A stretch of 64,000 bases of DNA from Anaerolineae bacterium (GTDB lineage Bacteria > Chloroflexota > Anaerolineae > UBA4142 > SHND01). The DNA is taken from positions 41,399-105,398 of the forward strand of contig JADZCJ010000121.1 in assembly GCA_020851635.1 (NCBI GenBank), in the 5' to 3' direction. The position numbers were made by a program, and so were the translations under genes. The notes below the pieces were generated by a model. The model was not told the DNA's origin and did no database searches. It was given only the letters and a program-made list of their open reading frames with translations. Below are positions 16,618 through 24,906 of the stretch, in pieces; position 1 is the stretch's first letter; each line of letters begins with the position of its first letter.

Positions 16618-17418
16618 CTACGTCCGTTTGACGTTCCCCCAATCCCCCATCTTGACATATACCACCGCCAGCGACCACACCTGTCCCAGATACGGCACAT
16701 TGTCAACCTGGAATTGAAATTCATCCGACAGCGGAATTCCCAGATTGCTGCCCAGCGCAAATTTTGCCAGCGCCGATTGGTCGTTCAGCGGCACACCCAT
16801 TCGGTTCGCTCCGGCAATCAACGCCGCTCGCCGCGCATCTCTGCCGGAGGGACCCGTTTGCAGGTCGGCAATCATTCGATCAAAGGGACAATTCGGTCCC
16901 GGACAGTTCGGACGGTCCACCGTGTCAAAATCATTGTGTCCAATCAGCGTCTCGCCGCGCACATATTCCAGCTCCGTCTCGTTCCGAATCCACTGCAACA
17001 GTTTCAAATTTGCCAGATACATCGGCTCGGTCCATGGCTCGCCAAAAAAACCTTCGTGCTCGATCGAAATCGTATATTGGTTTGGGTTCACCGCCGGAAT
17101 CAACCCTCCCCACTTGGGCGTCACCTCGATTCCGCGCGGGTTGCGCCACACGCCGTTGTCCCACTTTAGTCCGTTTGCCCACGCGGTATCGTTGATCGAA
17201 ACATATTGTTCGATCTCGCCCTGTTTCCCCACCGTGAAATGCGCCGACGCCTTGCGCGCGGGATTGTTGAACGTCGGAAAGAACGCGGTGAGCGGTCCTT
17301 CGCCGATGTGCAGGACCACCGCCTTGACGCGCTGTCCGTTCCGACCCACCTCAAAGTTTCCCGAATCGGTGATTGGTTTTTGCGTAGCAAAAGGGCATAG
17401 CCCGTTGGATGTTGGCAT
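16618..17418 (-). CDS. N-acetylmuramoyl-L-alanine amidase (Amidase_2-like)
   Basis: A 266-residue amidase that would cleave the bond between N-acetylmuramic acid and L-alanine in peptidoglycan. The zinc-site pattern is visible: first His in KAVVLHIGEG, then SAHFTVGKQGEIEQYV, SISIEHEG-type strand (NQYTISIEHEGFFGEP), second His in LIGHNDFD, and Cys/Pro-rich CPGPNCPFDRM near the third ligand. No signal peptide is evident, resembling phage-type endolysins. A longer open frame exists upstream, but it translates GC-rich tandem repeats; ATG 17,418 is the sensible start. Confidence 0.86.
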   Translation of the reverse strand: MPTSNGLCPFATQKPITDSGNFEVGRNGQRVKAVVLHIGEGPLTAFFPTFNNPARKASAHFTVGKQGEIEQYVSINDTAWANGLKWDNGVWRNPRGIEVTPKWGGLIPAVNPNQYTISIEHEGFFGEPWTEPMYLANLKLLQWIRNETELEYVRGETLIGHNDFDTVDRPNCPGPNCPFDRMIADLQTGPSGRDARRAALIAGANRMGVPLNDQSALAKFALGSNLGIPLSDEFQFQVDNVPYLGQVWSLAVVYVKMGDWGNVKRT

Positions 17419-17470
17419 AAGCGTATCCTGTTGTCTCTTTTTTTTCATTTTAGCACAACCGCTATGCAAC

Positions 17471-17590
17471 TGGCGGGTGGGGAACGAAACGGCGGGGGAA
17501 CGAAACGGTGCAATGCTGGCGGGTGGGGGAACGAAGCGGCGCAATGTTGGCGGGTGGGGGAACGAAGCGGCGGGGGAACGAAACGGCGTT
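17471..17590. repeat. GC-rich tandem repeat cluster (GGGGGAACGAA units)
   Basis: Imperfect tandem copies of a 16-base unit like GGGGGAACGAAACGGC, and of a 31-base unit that adds a (T/G)GCAATG(C/T)TGGCGGGT tail, fill this stretch. It ends in AACGAAACGGCGTTCGTT, which folds on itself. It occupies the promoter-side flank of the amidase gene. Confidence 0.85.
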
Positions 17591-17865
17591 CGTTCCTTAC
17601 GGATCAAGTCGTGAGGCACATGTCAGTTGGGTGAGGATGATGACAGGACATAGCCCCGGTGCTACAATATCGCTGCACCGTCCACAAAACTCGTCTTGGC
17701 ACGGCTCGGTATTGCACTGTCGTTTGTTGTCGCCCCGCGCGGCGCCATCAAATCGGGCAGACCCGGTACTGCCCCATCATGTGACAACCGAGACAAGCGG
17801 CAATGTGTGTTTCCGGCGAATTCGTTCGCAACCGGCTTGTCCGTTTCTCGACAGGAGGAATCAAC
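17591..17865. other. Gene-free divergent region upstream of the 17.9-kb gene
   Basis: Together with the tandem repeats this is a 447-base gap between the amidase gene (minus) and the next plus-strand gene, so it must hold both promoters. No convincing -35/-10 pair was found. A strong ribosome binding site (AGGAGGA) lies directly before ATG 17,866. Confidence 0.5.
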
Positions 17866-18321
17866 ATGCTTCAAGGAGTCACGCCTTATGGAATTGACCG
17901 GCGCCCCACACCGTCCGGGCTTGATCTCGATCAATTACTGCCGAGCCGGGTGGGACCATACACGCGCACACTTTTGGAAACCTCGTCAAACCGCGGTGTT
18001 CCCGCGACAACCGTCAAACTCGATGGCGAGTCAATATACGCCACCTACCAATCCGGCGCAAAACAAATCCTGGTCGAGTTTGCCGTCAGCAGTCGTCCCG
18101 AGGACGCGCAGATGGTTCTGGATGTTGCGGCGAGCGAGACCACCGACCAATTCCCGACCGACCCGCGTTTCGGTTCGATGGGCACCGAGCCGAGCTACCT
18201 CAAAGTGAACAACGAGTACGGCTCGTTCTTTGCCTGGACGCGCGGCGGCTATTATTTTTCTGCCAATGCCAAAGGCGGCGAGGCCGATCTCGACGCGTTT
18301 ATTCAATCCTTTCCCTATTGA
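17866..18321 (+). CDS. Hypothetical protein, 151 residues
   Basis: I do not recognise this protein. The start ATG 17,866 is set by ACAGGAGGAATCAAC immediately upstream. It has no signal peptide or membrane helix. The sequence alternates strands and short helices (ESIYATYQSGAKQILVEFAVSS, PEDAQMVLDVAASET, EYGSFFAWTRGGYYFSANAKGG, DLDAFIQSFPY), which suggests a compact alpha/beta domain. The next gene, a surface beta-helix protein, starts 59 bases downstream with its own good ribosome site, so the two may be co-transcribed. Confidence 0.7.
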   Translation: MLQGVTPYGIDRRPTPSGLDLDQLLPSRVGPYTRTLLETSSNRGVPATTVKLDGESIYATYQSGAKQILVEFAVSSRPEDAQMVLDVAASETTDQFPTDPRFGSMGTEPSYLKVNNEYGSFFAWTRGGYYFSANAKGGEADLDAFIQSFPY

Positions 18322-18380
18322 ACCGGCAAAACACATGGCGAGCGTTCGCTGCCGTCGCCCCGCATAAAGGAGTTGCCACC

Positions 18381-19730
18381 ATGAGCAAATTGTTTGCTGT
18401 CACGTTGGCTGGCATGTGTCTCTATGTTTTTGTATCGGTCCCCGCGCACGCGCGAGCTGTCATTCCGCACGTCATTTATACCGTCAACAGCACACTCGAC
18501 GAGCCGGACGCCAATCCCGGCAATGGCAAATGCAAAAGCGCGCCCTCTCGAAAATGCACCCTGCGCGCGGCGATCATGGAGAGCAACGCAGTGGGCGGCG
18601 CGACGATCATTCTCCCCGCCGGGACCTATCAGCTCACTCACAAAGACCCGGCTGAACCCTCCGAAGATACAGGCAAGAGCGGCGACCTTGACGTGCTTGT
18701 GCCTCTCAAATTCAAGGGCGCGGGCAAAGGGTTGACCATTATTGACGGGAAAGGTCTCGACCGCGTCTTTGACCTCTTTGGCAAAACAAAAATCGCGCGC
18801 ATGACCATTCAAAATGGCGCCACCGCCGAGAATGGCGGCGGCATCAAGATCGAGGGCAGCGGCAAACTTGTACTGCGAAACAGCGTCGTGACAGATAATC
18901 AAGCGCTCAACGGCAGCGGCATTTACGGCGGCGGAGACATGACGCTCATCCACTCGACGGTCTGGTACAACAACTGCGTCAACAAAGCGCAGCAGGGCGG
19001 CGGCATCTATGTCGGCTATGGCGCGTATATTTCGCAAACGCGCATCAGCAACAACTGCGCCGACCAGGGCGGCGGGATTTTTGCCACCGATCTCGCGGAT
19101 GTGCGGCTCGATGTGTTCCTTGTCAACAGCACCGTGGACAGCAACAAGGCGCGCGAGGGCGGGGGCATCTACACCTATACCGGCGGCTATGTTCTGAACA
19201 GCACTATCGTTTCGAATCGCGCCAATCTCGGTTCCGGTGGTTCGGGCGAAGGCGGCGGCGTTTACAACAGCAGCGTAATCGAGGATTTTTCGTTCTGGAA
19301 TGCCACCATCGTCGGCAATAGCGCGGGCGCGGGGAGCACGGCGGGCGGCATCTATGTCGCGCCGTTTGAAAACGCAAATCTCAAAAACACGATCCTCGAT
19401 TTCAATTCGCCCGACGACTGTGAGGGTTCATTTACGTCGTGGAATTACAACCTGATTTATAACCCGAACGGCTGCGCGCTGAGCGCGGACCCGAGCACGC
19501 AGACCGGCTTGCACGCCGACTTGAAACCACTCGCCAGCAACGGCGGACCGACGCCCACCATGGGACTGTATCTCGTGAGTGAAGCGCTCGATGCCATTCC
19601 CGTCGCGCACTGCACATGGAGCAGCGGCAACATCGCGCTCACCACCGACCAACGCGGTTTTCCGCGCCCGGTTGATGGTGACGGCAACGGCAAGGCAAAA
19701 TGCGACATCGGGGCGGTCGAGATGCCGTAG
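18381..19730 (+). CDS. Secreted CSLREA / choice-of-anchor beta-helix protein
   Basis: A 449-residue exported protein. A signal peptide covers the first 25 residues or so (LFAVTLAGMCLYVFVSVPAHA). A CSLREA-type motif follows (CTLRAAIMESNA), then many right-handed beta-helix rungs of the form GGGIxxxG, NSTVxxN (ENGGGIKIEG, QGGGIYVGYG, GGGIYTYTGG). It ends with TTDQRGFPRPVDGDGNGKAKCDIGAVEMP, the choice-of-anchor Q-like end. Such proteins are surface adhesins or polysaccharide-binding scaffolds in Chloroflexota and others; no membrane anchor is seen after the last motif. ATG 18,381 follows AAAGGAG. Confidence 0.88.
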   Translation: MSKLFAVTLAGMCLYVFVSVPAHARAVIPHVIYTVNSTLDEPDANPGNGKCKSAPSRKCTLRAAIMESNAVGGATIILPAGTYQLTHKDPAEPSEDTGKSGDLDVLVPLKFKGAGKGLTIIDGKGLDRVFDLFGKTKIARMTIQNGATAENGGGIKIEGSGKLVLRNSVVTDNQALNGSGIYGGGDMTLIHSTVWYNNCVNKAQQGGGIYVGYGAYISQTRISNNCADQGGGIFATDLADVRLDVFLVNSTVDSNKAREGGGIYTYTGGYVLNSTIVSNRANLGSGGSGEGGGVYNSSVIEDFSFWNATIVGNSAGAGSTAGGIYVAPFENANLKNTILDFNSPDDCEGSFTSWNYNLIYNPNGCALSADPSTQTGLHADLKPLASNGGPTPTMGLYLVSEALDAIPVAHCTWSSGNIALTTDQRGFPRPVDGDGNGKAKCDIGAVEMP

Positions 19731-19780
19731 ACTGTAGACGAGAATATAGAGGGAGCAGAGGACAGGCGGAGGACCGCAAT

Positions 19781-20794
19781 CTATCGCGCGTCAGACGTTT
19801 CGATTTCTCCGCTAATTTCCAGCGCGGGTTCAGGCAGCCCGGCGTGAGGGTCAGAAGAAGGCATGTTTTCGCCCCGCCACGCAGCAACCCATGCCCGCAG
19901 CGCTCGCGCAATTTTGCGCGCAAGGCGCGGACTCTTGGTGCGGACCAGGTGCTCGGCGGCTTCGTCAAAGCCCACATCGTGAGTGTGGCGCCGGAGTTCT
20001 TGTTGATTCAGCCACCAATGATGGTCAGTGACCCAGAGATACAGGTCCGCTTCGGTGCGCCCCGGGAACTCGGACATGACGTTTCTTTCGCGAATGATTG
20101 TGATGATGGGCATATAGACATAGTCATGCCAGTCGGTCACGGCTTGTTCCCACGTCACGTCGCGGCGATAGTCAAGCCCCAAAAGGTATTGATGAACGAC
20201 GATGTGTTCGAGCAGGCGCGCATAGCCGCCCGGCTGGGAAAATTCAATGTTGACGTCGGGGCGGAACTTGTCCAGTCTGGTTTTTTCGAAAAAGACCGCG
20301 TATTCGCCCAGCGCCTGCAACCCCCGGGGGTCGAGGCGGCGTATATTTTTTGTGAGCGGCGTATGCGTCTGCATCTCGATCACTTCGGCGTCAATGTCGG
20401 TCTGACCGATCTGACGCGCGACCGAAACGCGGTGGTGTCCGTCGCGGACAAAATAGACCTCGCCGACTTTATATAATTGAATGGGGGGGAGCGAAATATC
20501 GCGCAGGCGCAGTTCATCAATCGCCTTCCAGCGCGCTTTGGTGCGCGCCTGCGAGGGTAAAAAGGCGCGGTCGAAATCAGCATAACGGTTGGAGGTGGTG
20601 CCGATGATTTTGTCCACCGGCACTTGCTGCACACCGCGATAGCTTTGTGAATAAACGGGCAGGGCGCGGCGCACCGCGTCGAACGACAAGAGTTCGTTCG
20701 GGCGGCGTTCAAAAAACGCCCCAACGTCGTTCAGAAAAGAGCGCCAGCGCGCCTCGTTGAAATCGCGCTCGGCTTGAAAGGAAAAACTGTCCAT
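19781..20794 (-). CDS. ParB/sulfiredoxin-fold-like protein
   Basis: A 337-residue protein with an N-terminal region resembling the ParB-like nuclease/sulfiredoxin fold: VPVDKIIGTTSNRYADFD, LPPIQLYKVGEVYFVRDGHHRVSVARQIG. The GHHR element corresponds to the ParB phosphate-binding GxxR box. The C-terminal part is helical with basic, Trp-rich stretches (DHHWWLNQQELRRHTHD, LARKIARALRAWVAAWRG). There is no ParA or centromere-like site nearby, so it is probably not chromosome partitioning; the function is unknown. It lies six bases downstream of the phosphoesterase gene on the same strand. Confidence 0.72.
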   Translation of the reverse strand: MDSFSFQAERDFNEARWRSFLNDVGAFFERRPNELLSFDAVRRALPVYSQSYRGVQQVPVDKIIGTTSNRYADFDRAFLPSQARTKARWKAIDELRLRDISLPPIQLYKVGEVYFVRDGHHRVSVARQIGQTDIDAEVIEMQTHTPLTKNIRRLDPRGLQALGEYAVFFEKTRLDKFRPDVNIEFSQPGGYARLLEHIVVHQYLLGLDYRRDVTWEQAVTDWHDYVYMPIITIIRERNVMSEFPGRTEADLYLWVTDHHWWLNQQELRRHTHDVGFDEAAEHLVRTKSPRLARKIARALRAWVAAWRGENMPSSDPHAGLPEPALEISGEIETSDAR

Positions 20795-20800
20795 GATCGT

Positions 20801-21442
20801 TTAAGTCGGCTGCGACGCCCGGTCCGCCGGCGTTTTCAGGTCGAGAAATTTGTAACCGTATGTATTGATAATCAAGGTGTGCCCGCGCACGGACTGGCGC
20901 ACGGCGCGATTGTCATAGAGATGCGTATGTCCGTGCAGCAAATACTCGGGGTGATAGCGGTCAATGAATGTAACAAAAGATTTGAACCCCCGGTGCGGCA
21001 AATCCTGCCCGTCATGAATTCCAAAGGGTGGGGAGTGAGTCACCAGGACATCGAGAAAACGACCCTGTTTTAGACGGTTTATCCACATTTGTCGTTCCAA
21101 CGCAAATATTTTGCGGCGCATGGCGCGTTCGGTGTATTGATAGTGGGGAGCTTTGTTGTAACGCATGGAACCTTCCAACCCCCCAATGAGCAACCCTTTG
21201 TGATTCACAATCCGTTCGTCCAAATTGATACACCCTTCCGGTTGGGGGCGCGCACCGCCGCGCGCGCCGTGGTTCCCCATGACGTAATAAAGGGGCTTGT
21301 CAATCATCGAAACGATATATTCGAGATACGCGCTGGGCAAATCGCCGCATGACACAACAAATTCTATGTCGTTCGCAATCTCGCGGATTGCGGGGCTATA
21401 CAGCGCTTCGACAATTACATCACTGATGGCGAGGATTCGCAT
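20801..21442 (-). CDS. Metallophosphoesterase
   Basis: A 213-residue calcineurin-like phosphoesterase. Metal-binding motifs are MRILAISDVI (strand with Asp), VVSCGDLPSAYLEYI (GD), YVMGNHGARG (GNH), DVLVTHSPPFGIHDG (second His) and EYLLHGHTHLYDN (GHTH). The first motif has D but lacks the usual DxH histidine (SDVIVEA), a notable deviation. ATG 21,442 puts the first strand at the N-terminus. It is the first gene of a probable two-gene operon with the ParB-like protein; the substrate is unknown. Confidence 0.88.
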   Translation of the reverse strand: MRILAISDVIVEALYSPAIREIANDIEFVVSCGDLPSAYLEYIVSMIDKPLYYVMGNHGARGGARPQPEGCINLDERIVNHKGLLIGGLEGSMRYNKAPHYQYTERAMRRKIFALERQMWINRLKQGRFLDVLVTHSPPFGIHDGQDLPHRGFKSFVTFIDRYHPEYLLHGHTHLYDNRAVRQSVRGHTLIINTYGYKFLDLKTPADRASQPT

Positions 21443-21587
21443 GGGCTGGAGGCGAGCTGAATTCAAGACTCATTGTAACCCTTTTTTCAGGTTGGGGGGC
21501 TGCCGCCCGGCGCGAGCCGAACATGTGACGCGCGATGACGTGAGATAACTGGCATCCGATTATCCCTGCGTCGTTTGATTGTGCTAG

Positions 21588-21681
21588 TAGTGCAACAACA
21601 TGAGATTGCGGGGGCGAGCGTCGAGTTTTGCAACTCGCGTGCCATCACTTGACTCGGCAATTTCATCATGTTGTTGCACTA
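21588..21681. repeat. MITE-like element, copy 1
   Basis: A 94-base element with perfect 16-base terminal inverted repeats: TAGTGCAACAACATGA at 21,588-21,603 and its reverse complement at 21,666-21,681. If TA is counted as duplicated target, the inverted repeat is the inner 14 bases. A short internal hairpin (CGAGTT 21,622-21,627 / AACTCG 21,632-21,637) is shared with the second copy at 49.8 kb. It has no coding capacity and lies 40 bases before the DUF1269 start. Confidence 0.9.
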
Positions 21682-21720
21682 GAATTGAATGGCAGGATTG
21701 ATTCAACAAGGAGCTGTCGT

Positions 21721-22266
21721 ATGAGCACGTTGATTGCAGTAACTTATCCGAACGAACAGCGCGCACAAGAGGTCCTCGCCGAACTGCGCCGTCTCGAATC
21801 ACAATATCTGATTGACCTGGAGGATGCGGTATATGTGACCAAAGACAGCGACGGCAAACCGCGACTGCACCAGTCGGTGGACTTGACGCAGGCGGGCGCG
21901 GTGAACGGCGCGTTTTGGGGTTTGCTGATCGGACTGTTGATCACGCTGCCGTTTCCGTTTCTCGCGCCGTTGGCGTGGATGGGGATTGCCGCCGCAACGG
22001 CGGGGATTGGCGCGGCGGGGGGGGCGTTGCTCGGTAAAGCGTCCGACCTGGGCATTGACGACGCGTTTATGCAGAACCTCACCGCGAACATGACGCCCGG
22101 CACCTCGACGCTTTTTATTCTCGCCCGCAGTGTCACCTATGACAGAGTGGAACCCGACCTTGCCAAGTTCGGCGGGCAGCTGCTCTATACGAATTTGAAC
22201 AAGGAAGCAGAAGACAAACTGCGCGCGCAGCTTGGTTCAGGCGCACAGGGCACGACCTCCGGCTGA
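21721..22266 (+). CDS. DUF1269-family membrane protein
   Basis: A 181-residue protein with the DUF1269 pattern: N-terminal MSTLIAVTYPNEQRAQEVLAEL, then DAVYVTKDSDGKPRLHQS, two adjacent hydrophobic segments rich in glycine/alanine (FWGLLIGLLITLPFPFLAPL and GIAAATAGIGAAGGALLG), then a soluble end with LTANMTPGTSTLFILA. The family is widespread and uncharacterised, often stress-related. AAGGAG precedes ATG 21,721. The MITE-like element sits in its promoter region and a strong terminator follows the stop. Confidence 0.88.
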   Translation: MSTLIAVTYPNEQRAQEVLAELRRLESQYLIDLEDAVYVTKDSDGKPRLHQSVDLTQAGAVNGAFWGLLIGLLITLPFPFLAPLAWMGIAAATAGIGAAGGALLGKASDLGIDDAFMQNLTANMTPGTSTLFILARSVTYDRVEPDLAKFGGQLLYTNLNKEAEDKLRAQLGSGAQGTTSG

Positions 22267-22283
22267 GGTGTGCCACGCTCGAT

Positions 22284-22320
22284 AAAAATCCTCCCGACGC
22301 GTCGCGTCGGGAGGATTTTT
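22284..22320. terminator. Strong rho-independent terminator
   Basis: Seventeen-base perfect arms, AAAAATCCTCCCGACGC and GCGTCGGGAGGATTTTT, flank a three-base loop. It terminates the DUF1269 transcript and, being symmetrical, also the converging PIG-L gene. Confidence 0.93.
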
Positions 22321-22388
22321 GTTGTTCAAGTTGGAGAGATGACAGGTTGATAGAGCTGTCTTGGGTCGGAGCGCCAAAGGGTCCATTC

Positions 22389-23090
22389 TTATGGCAAAAA
22401 ATAGCCCGGTTGATTCCTGCCCCACACCCGATAGCGAATGAATCCCTCTGCATATTTCACACCGCACTGGTACCCGCGAAACTTGGCCATGGTCTCGAGC
22501 GCGTCCAGCGCGTTATAATTGTCGTGCTCTTGGAGCCAGTTCAATTGGCTCGAATGTTTTGACAGCATTGCGACTTTGTGCGGCAGCGTGTCGGTAATGT
22601 CCACATAATCGGTCGGCTGGAAATTCAACCCCGCGAGCGTGTCCATCAAGTAAACGACCGGCAGTTTGACGAGAGGCGCGTGGGCGGTCTTGATGTGCGG
22701 CACCGTGGCGCTAAAAGTTGCGTCAATGGTCAAGGAAGATGCGAGCTGGTGATCGGTATGGTAATCGTCGGGATGATGCGTTATGACCACATCGGGACGC
22801 GCGGCGCGCACCATGTCAATAAAACGCTCCCGCGCATCCGGCGTATCATAGAGCTCTACATCGAGAAAATCCATGGCAACACATACGGCGCCGATCACCG
22901 CAGCGGCCTCGCGCGCCTCTTGGGCGCGAAGGCGTGTCAATTCCTCAGGCGGAATGACAAAATGTCCCTTGTCCCCGTTTGCGACGTGACACATGATGAC
23001 ATCATCGCCGCGGGCGCGGTATTTTGCCAAAGTGCCCGCGCAAAGGATTTCCAGATCGTCAGGGTGGGCGCCAACCGCCAAAATTCGCAT
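22389..23090 (-). CDS. PIG-L family deacetylase (LmbE-like)
   Basis: A 233-residue zinc-dependent deacetylase of the PIG-L/LmbE family, which removes N-acetyl groups from glucosamine-type sugars. Zinc and catalytic residues are visible in VGAHPDDLEILCAGTL (AHPDDxE) and VITHHPDDYHTDHQLAS (HPxDxHxDH). The length fits the family. The start MRILAVGAHPDD leaves almost no leader. It lies upstream of no obvious partner; RraA, Gfo/Idh and CutC genes follow upstream on the same strand, suggesting a small sugar-metabolism operon. Confidence 0.93.
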   Translation of the reverse strand: MRILAVGAHPDDLEILCAGTLAKYRARGDDVIMCHVANGDKGHFVIPPEELTRLRAQEAREAAAVIGAVCVAMDFLDVELYDTPDARERFIDMVRAARPDVVITHHPDDYHTDHQLASSLTIDATFSATVPHIKTAHAPLVKLPVVYLMDTLAGLNFQPTDYVDITDTLPHKVAMLSKHSSQLNWLQEHDNYNALDALETMAKFRGYQCGVKYAEGFIRYRVWGRNQPGYFLP

Positions 23091-23166
23091 CGAGTCTTTT
23101 TTTGCCTGATTATTTCAATTGTTTTTGATGGGTGTCACCGAACGCAAGCGATACCCGGGCGCGGCA

Positions 23167-23832
23167 TCAAAAGATGCCGTGCTTGCGGAATGCCTCGACC
23201 GCGGACATGCCCGCCTCGAGGTCGTGGCGCACTGTTTTTTCGGCGCGCGCTTTGGCGAGAGCATCTGAGATTACTGCGCGTTCAACCGCCTGCGGCACCA
23301 CCACGACGCCATCTTCATCCGCGCAGAGGATATCGCCCGGCTGGACGGTGACCCCGCCAATGATGATCGGAACGCGATACGCCAGGGCGCGCCCGCGCAG
23401 TTTTTGATCCGCCGCATAGCTCCCCCAACCGAAAACAGGAAAATGCAGCGCCTCGATGCCCGGCATATCTCGCAGATAGCCGTTGAGAATTGCGCCCGCC
23501 GCGCCGCGTTTGCGCGCGGCGGTTGTCATGAGCTCGCCCCACATCGCATAGGCAGAGACCGCCCCGCTTGCGATATAGATTTCATTGGGCGCGAGCGCGT
23601 CGAGCGCGTCAAAGAGGACGCCAAAGGGATCGTTTGGGTCGAGACTGTCGGATTCGAGGACGGGCATGGCGCGCCCGATAGCCCGCATGCCGAGCCGCAT
23701 CGGACGCACGTTCGGCGGGAGCATTTGATGCAAATAGCCATGCGCGTCGAGAGTGTCCGAGAGCGCGGAGGTGAATAGTTCGGCGCGCATGATTTCAAAA
23801 AGTTGTTGATCGTTCGTCCATTCGTTTGACAT
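23167..23832 (-). CDS. RraA-family aldolase/decarboxylase-like protein
   Basis: A 221-residue protein of the RraA superfamily, whose enzymatic members are 4-hydroxy-4-methyl-2-oxoglutarate aldolases / oxaloacetate decarboxylases. Signatures: LSDTLDAHGYLHQML near the N-terminus, GAILNGYLRDMPGIE (Gly-x-x-x-Arg-Asp site) and VTVQPGDILCADEDGVVVVPQ. ATG 23,832 is chosen because upstream in-frame codons overlap the Gfo/Idh gene. The neighbouring oxidoreductase suggests a catabolic rather than RNase-regulatory role; that is inference. Confidence 0.88.
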   Translation of the reverse strand: MSNEWTNDQQLFEIMRAELFTSALSDTLDAHGYLHQMLPPNVRPMRLGMRAIGRAMPVLESDSLDPNDPFGVLFDALDALAPNEIYIASGAVSAYAMWGELMTTAARKRGAAGAILNGYLRDMPGIEALHFPVFGWGSYAADQKLRGRALAYRVPIIIGGVTVQPGDILCADEDGVVVVPQAVERAVISDALAKARAEKTVRHDLEAGMSAVEAFRKHGIF

Positions 23833-23876
23833 TTGTGTCTCCCGCTGTGCCCGCGCAAGAATTTGATATCCTTTTT

Positions 23877-24893
23877 TTATTTCGATTTCGCTTTGTGTCC
23901 CTGCCGGACCGGCACAGGTTTGCCGGTTTCCAATGAAACCCGCGCGGCGTTGGCGAGCGCGACGGCGAGCCGCGCCTGAGCGGGCGTTCCGAGCGTCGGC
24001 TGGCGGTTGTGGCGAACACACCCGGCAAAATACTCGGCTTGAAGGGCATAGCCGTCTCCGGGCGGCGGCGTGAGGACCTGCGTCTCTGTTTCCGTGTAAA
24101 CAAAAACGGGATTTGCGATTGCCGCTTCAACCTGAGCTCCTGCGGCACGCGACGAGAACTCGACTGTGCCGTGGTCGGCGCACACCCGCAGCGACATGGT
24201 AAATGGAAACGGTCCCGGCATCATCACGCTGCCTTGCACCGTCGCGGAGGCGCCGGGATATTCGACGAGTGCCACGACGTCGTCCCAGGAACCGCGTTTG
24301 CCCTGTCGTCCGCGCGCAAAAACGGCGCGCGGTTTGCCGAAAATCGCGTTGACGATATCGAAATCGTGAATCATCAGGTCGAGGACCGCGCCCCCACTCT
24401 TGTTTGGGTCGCGAAACCAGTTCGCCCAGGCGGGACGCGCGCAAAGTCGCGCAGCCAGGGCGGCGCGCGGTTTGCCAAGCGAACCGCGCGAGAGCGCGTC
24501 CCGGATGCTGACATATTCACCCCAGAAACGGAGGACATGCGCGACCATCAGGACGCGCTTGCTTTTGCGCCAGGCGCTCATCATGGCGTCACAGTCCGCG
24601 ACGTTCAAACCGAATGGTTTTTCCAGTAGAACATGCTTGCCGGCATTCAAGGCGGCGATGGTGTATTGCCTGTGCAGATGCGTCGGAAGGGTAATGCTGA
24701 TGGCATCCACGGAAGGATCGTGAATCCATTCCATGTCGTCGGTCGTTGCGCGCGCGCCGACTTGGGTGGCGAGCTGCTCTGCTTTTTCTCGCGAGCGCGA
24801 AGAGACGCCGACGATTTCCACATCCGGCAGTCGGGCAAAAGCATGGGCATGCGCTTTGCCCATTGCCCCGGAACCAAGAATTGCGATTCTCAT
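23877..24893 (-). CDS. Gfo/Idh/MocA-family oxidoreductase
   Basis: A 338-residue NAD(P)-dependent oxidoreductase. The N-terminal AILGSGAMGKAHAHAFARLP binds the dinucleotide; HVLLEKPFGLNVADCDAM contains the EKP motif with the conserved lysine; SGGAVLDLMIHDFDIVNAIFG holds the catalytic H/D region. Substrates in this family are sugars, inositols or their acids; the identity is not determined. ATG 24,893 gives the normal N-terminus. It lies between CutC and the RraA-like gene (14 and 44 bases), consistent with one operon. Confidence 0.92.
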   Translation of the reverse strand: MRIAILGSGAMGKAHAHAFARLPDVEIVGVSSRSREKAEQLATQVGARATTDDMEWIHDPSVDAISITLPTHLHRQYTIAALNAGKHVLLEKPFGLNVADCDAMMSAWRKSKRVLMVAHVLRFWGEYVSIRDALSRGSLGKPRAALAARLCARPAWANWFRDPNKSGGAVLDLMIHDFDIVNAIFGKPRAVFARGRQGKRGSWDDVVALVEYPGASATVQGSVMMPGPFPFTMSLRVCADHGTVEFSSRAAGAQVEAAIANPVFVYTETETQVLTPPPGDGYALQAEYFAGCVRHNRQPTLGTPAQARLAVALANAARVSLETGKPVPVRQGHKAKSK

Positions 24894-24906
24894 GATGAAT
24901 TTGGGG

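Noticed and set aside
17419..17619. N-terminal extension of the amidase through the tandem repeats
   Set aside because: It only translates the GC-rich repeats into a Pro/Ser-rich tail; ATG 17,418 fits the protein.
23162..23178. Hairpin GGCATC-AAAA-GATGCC at the end of the RraA-like gene
   Set aside because: Short stem with no T tract; not a convincing terminator.
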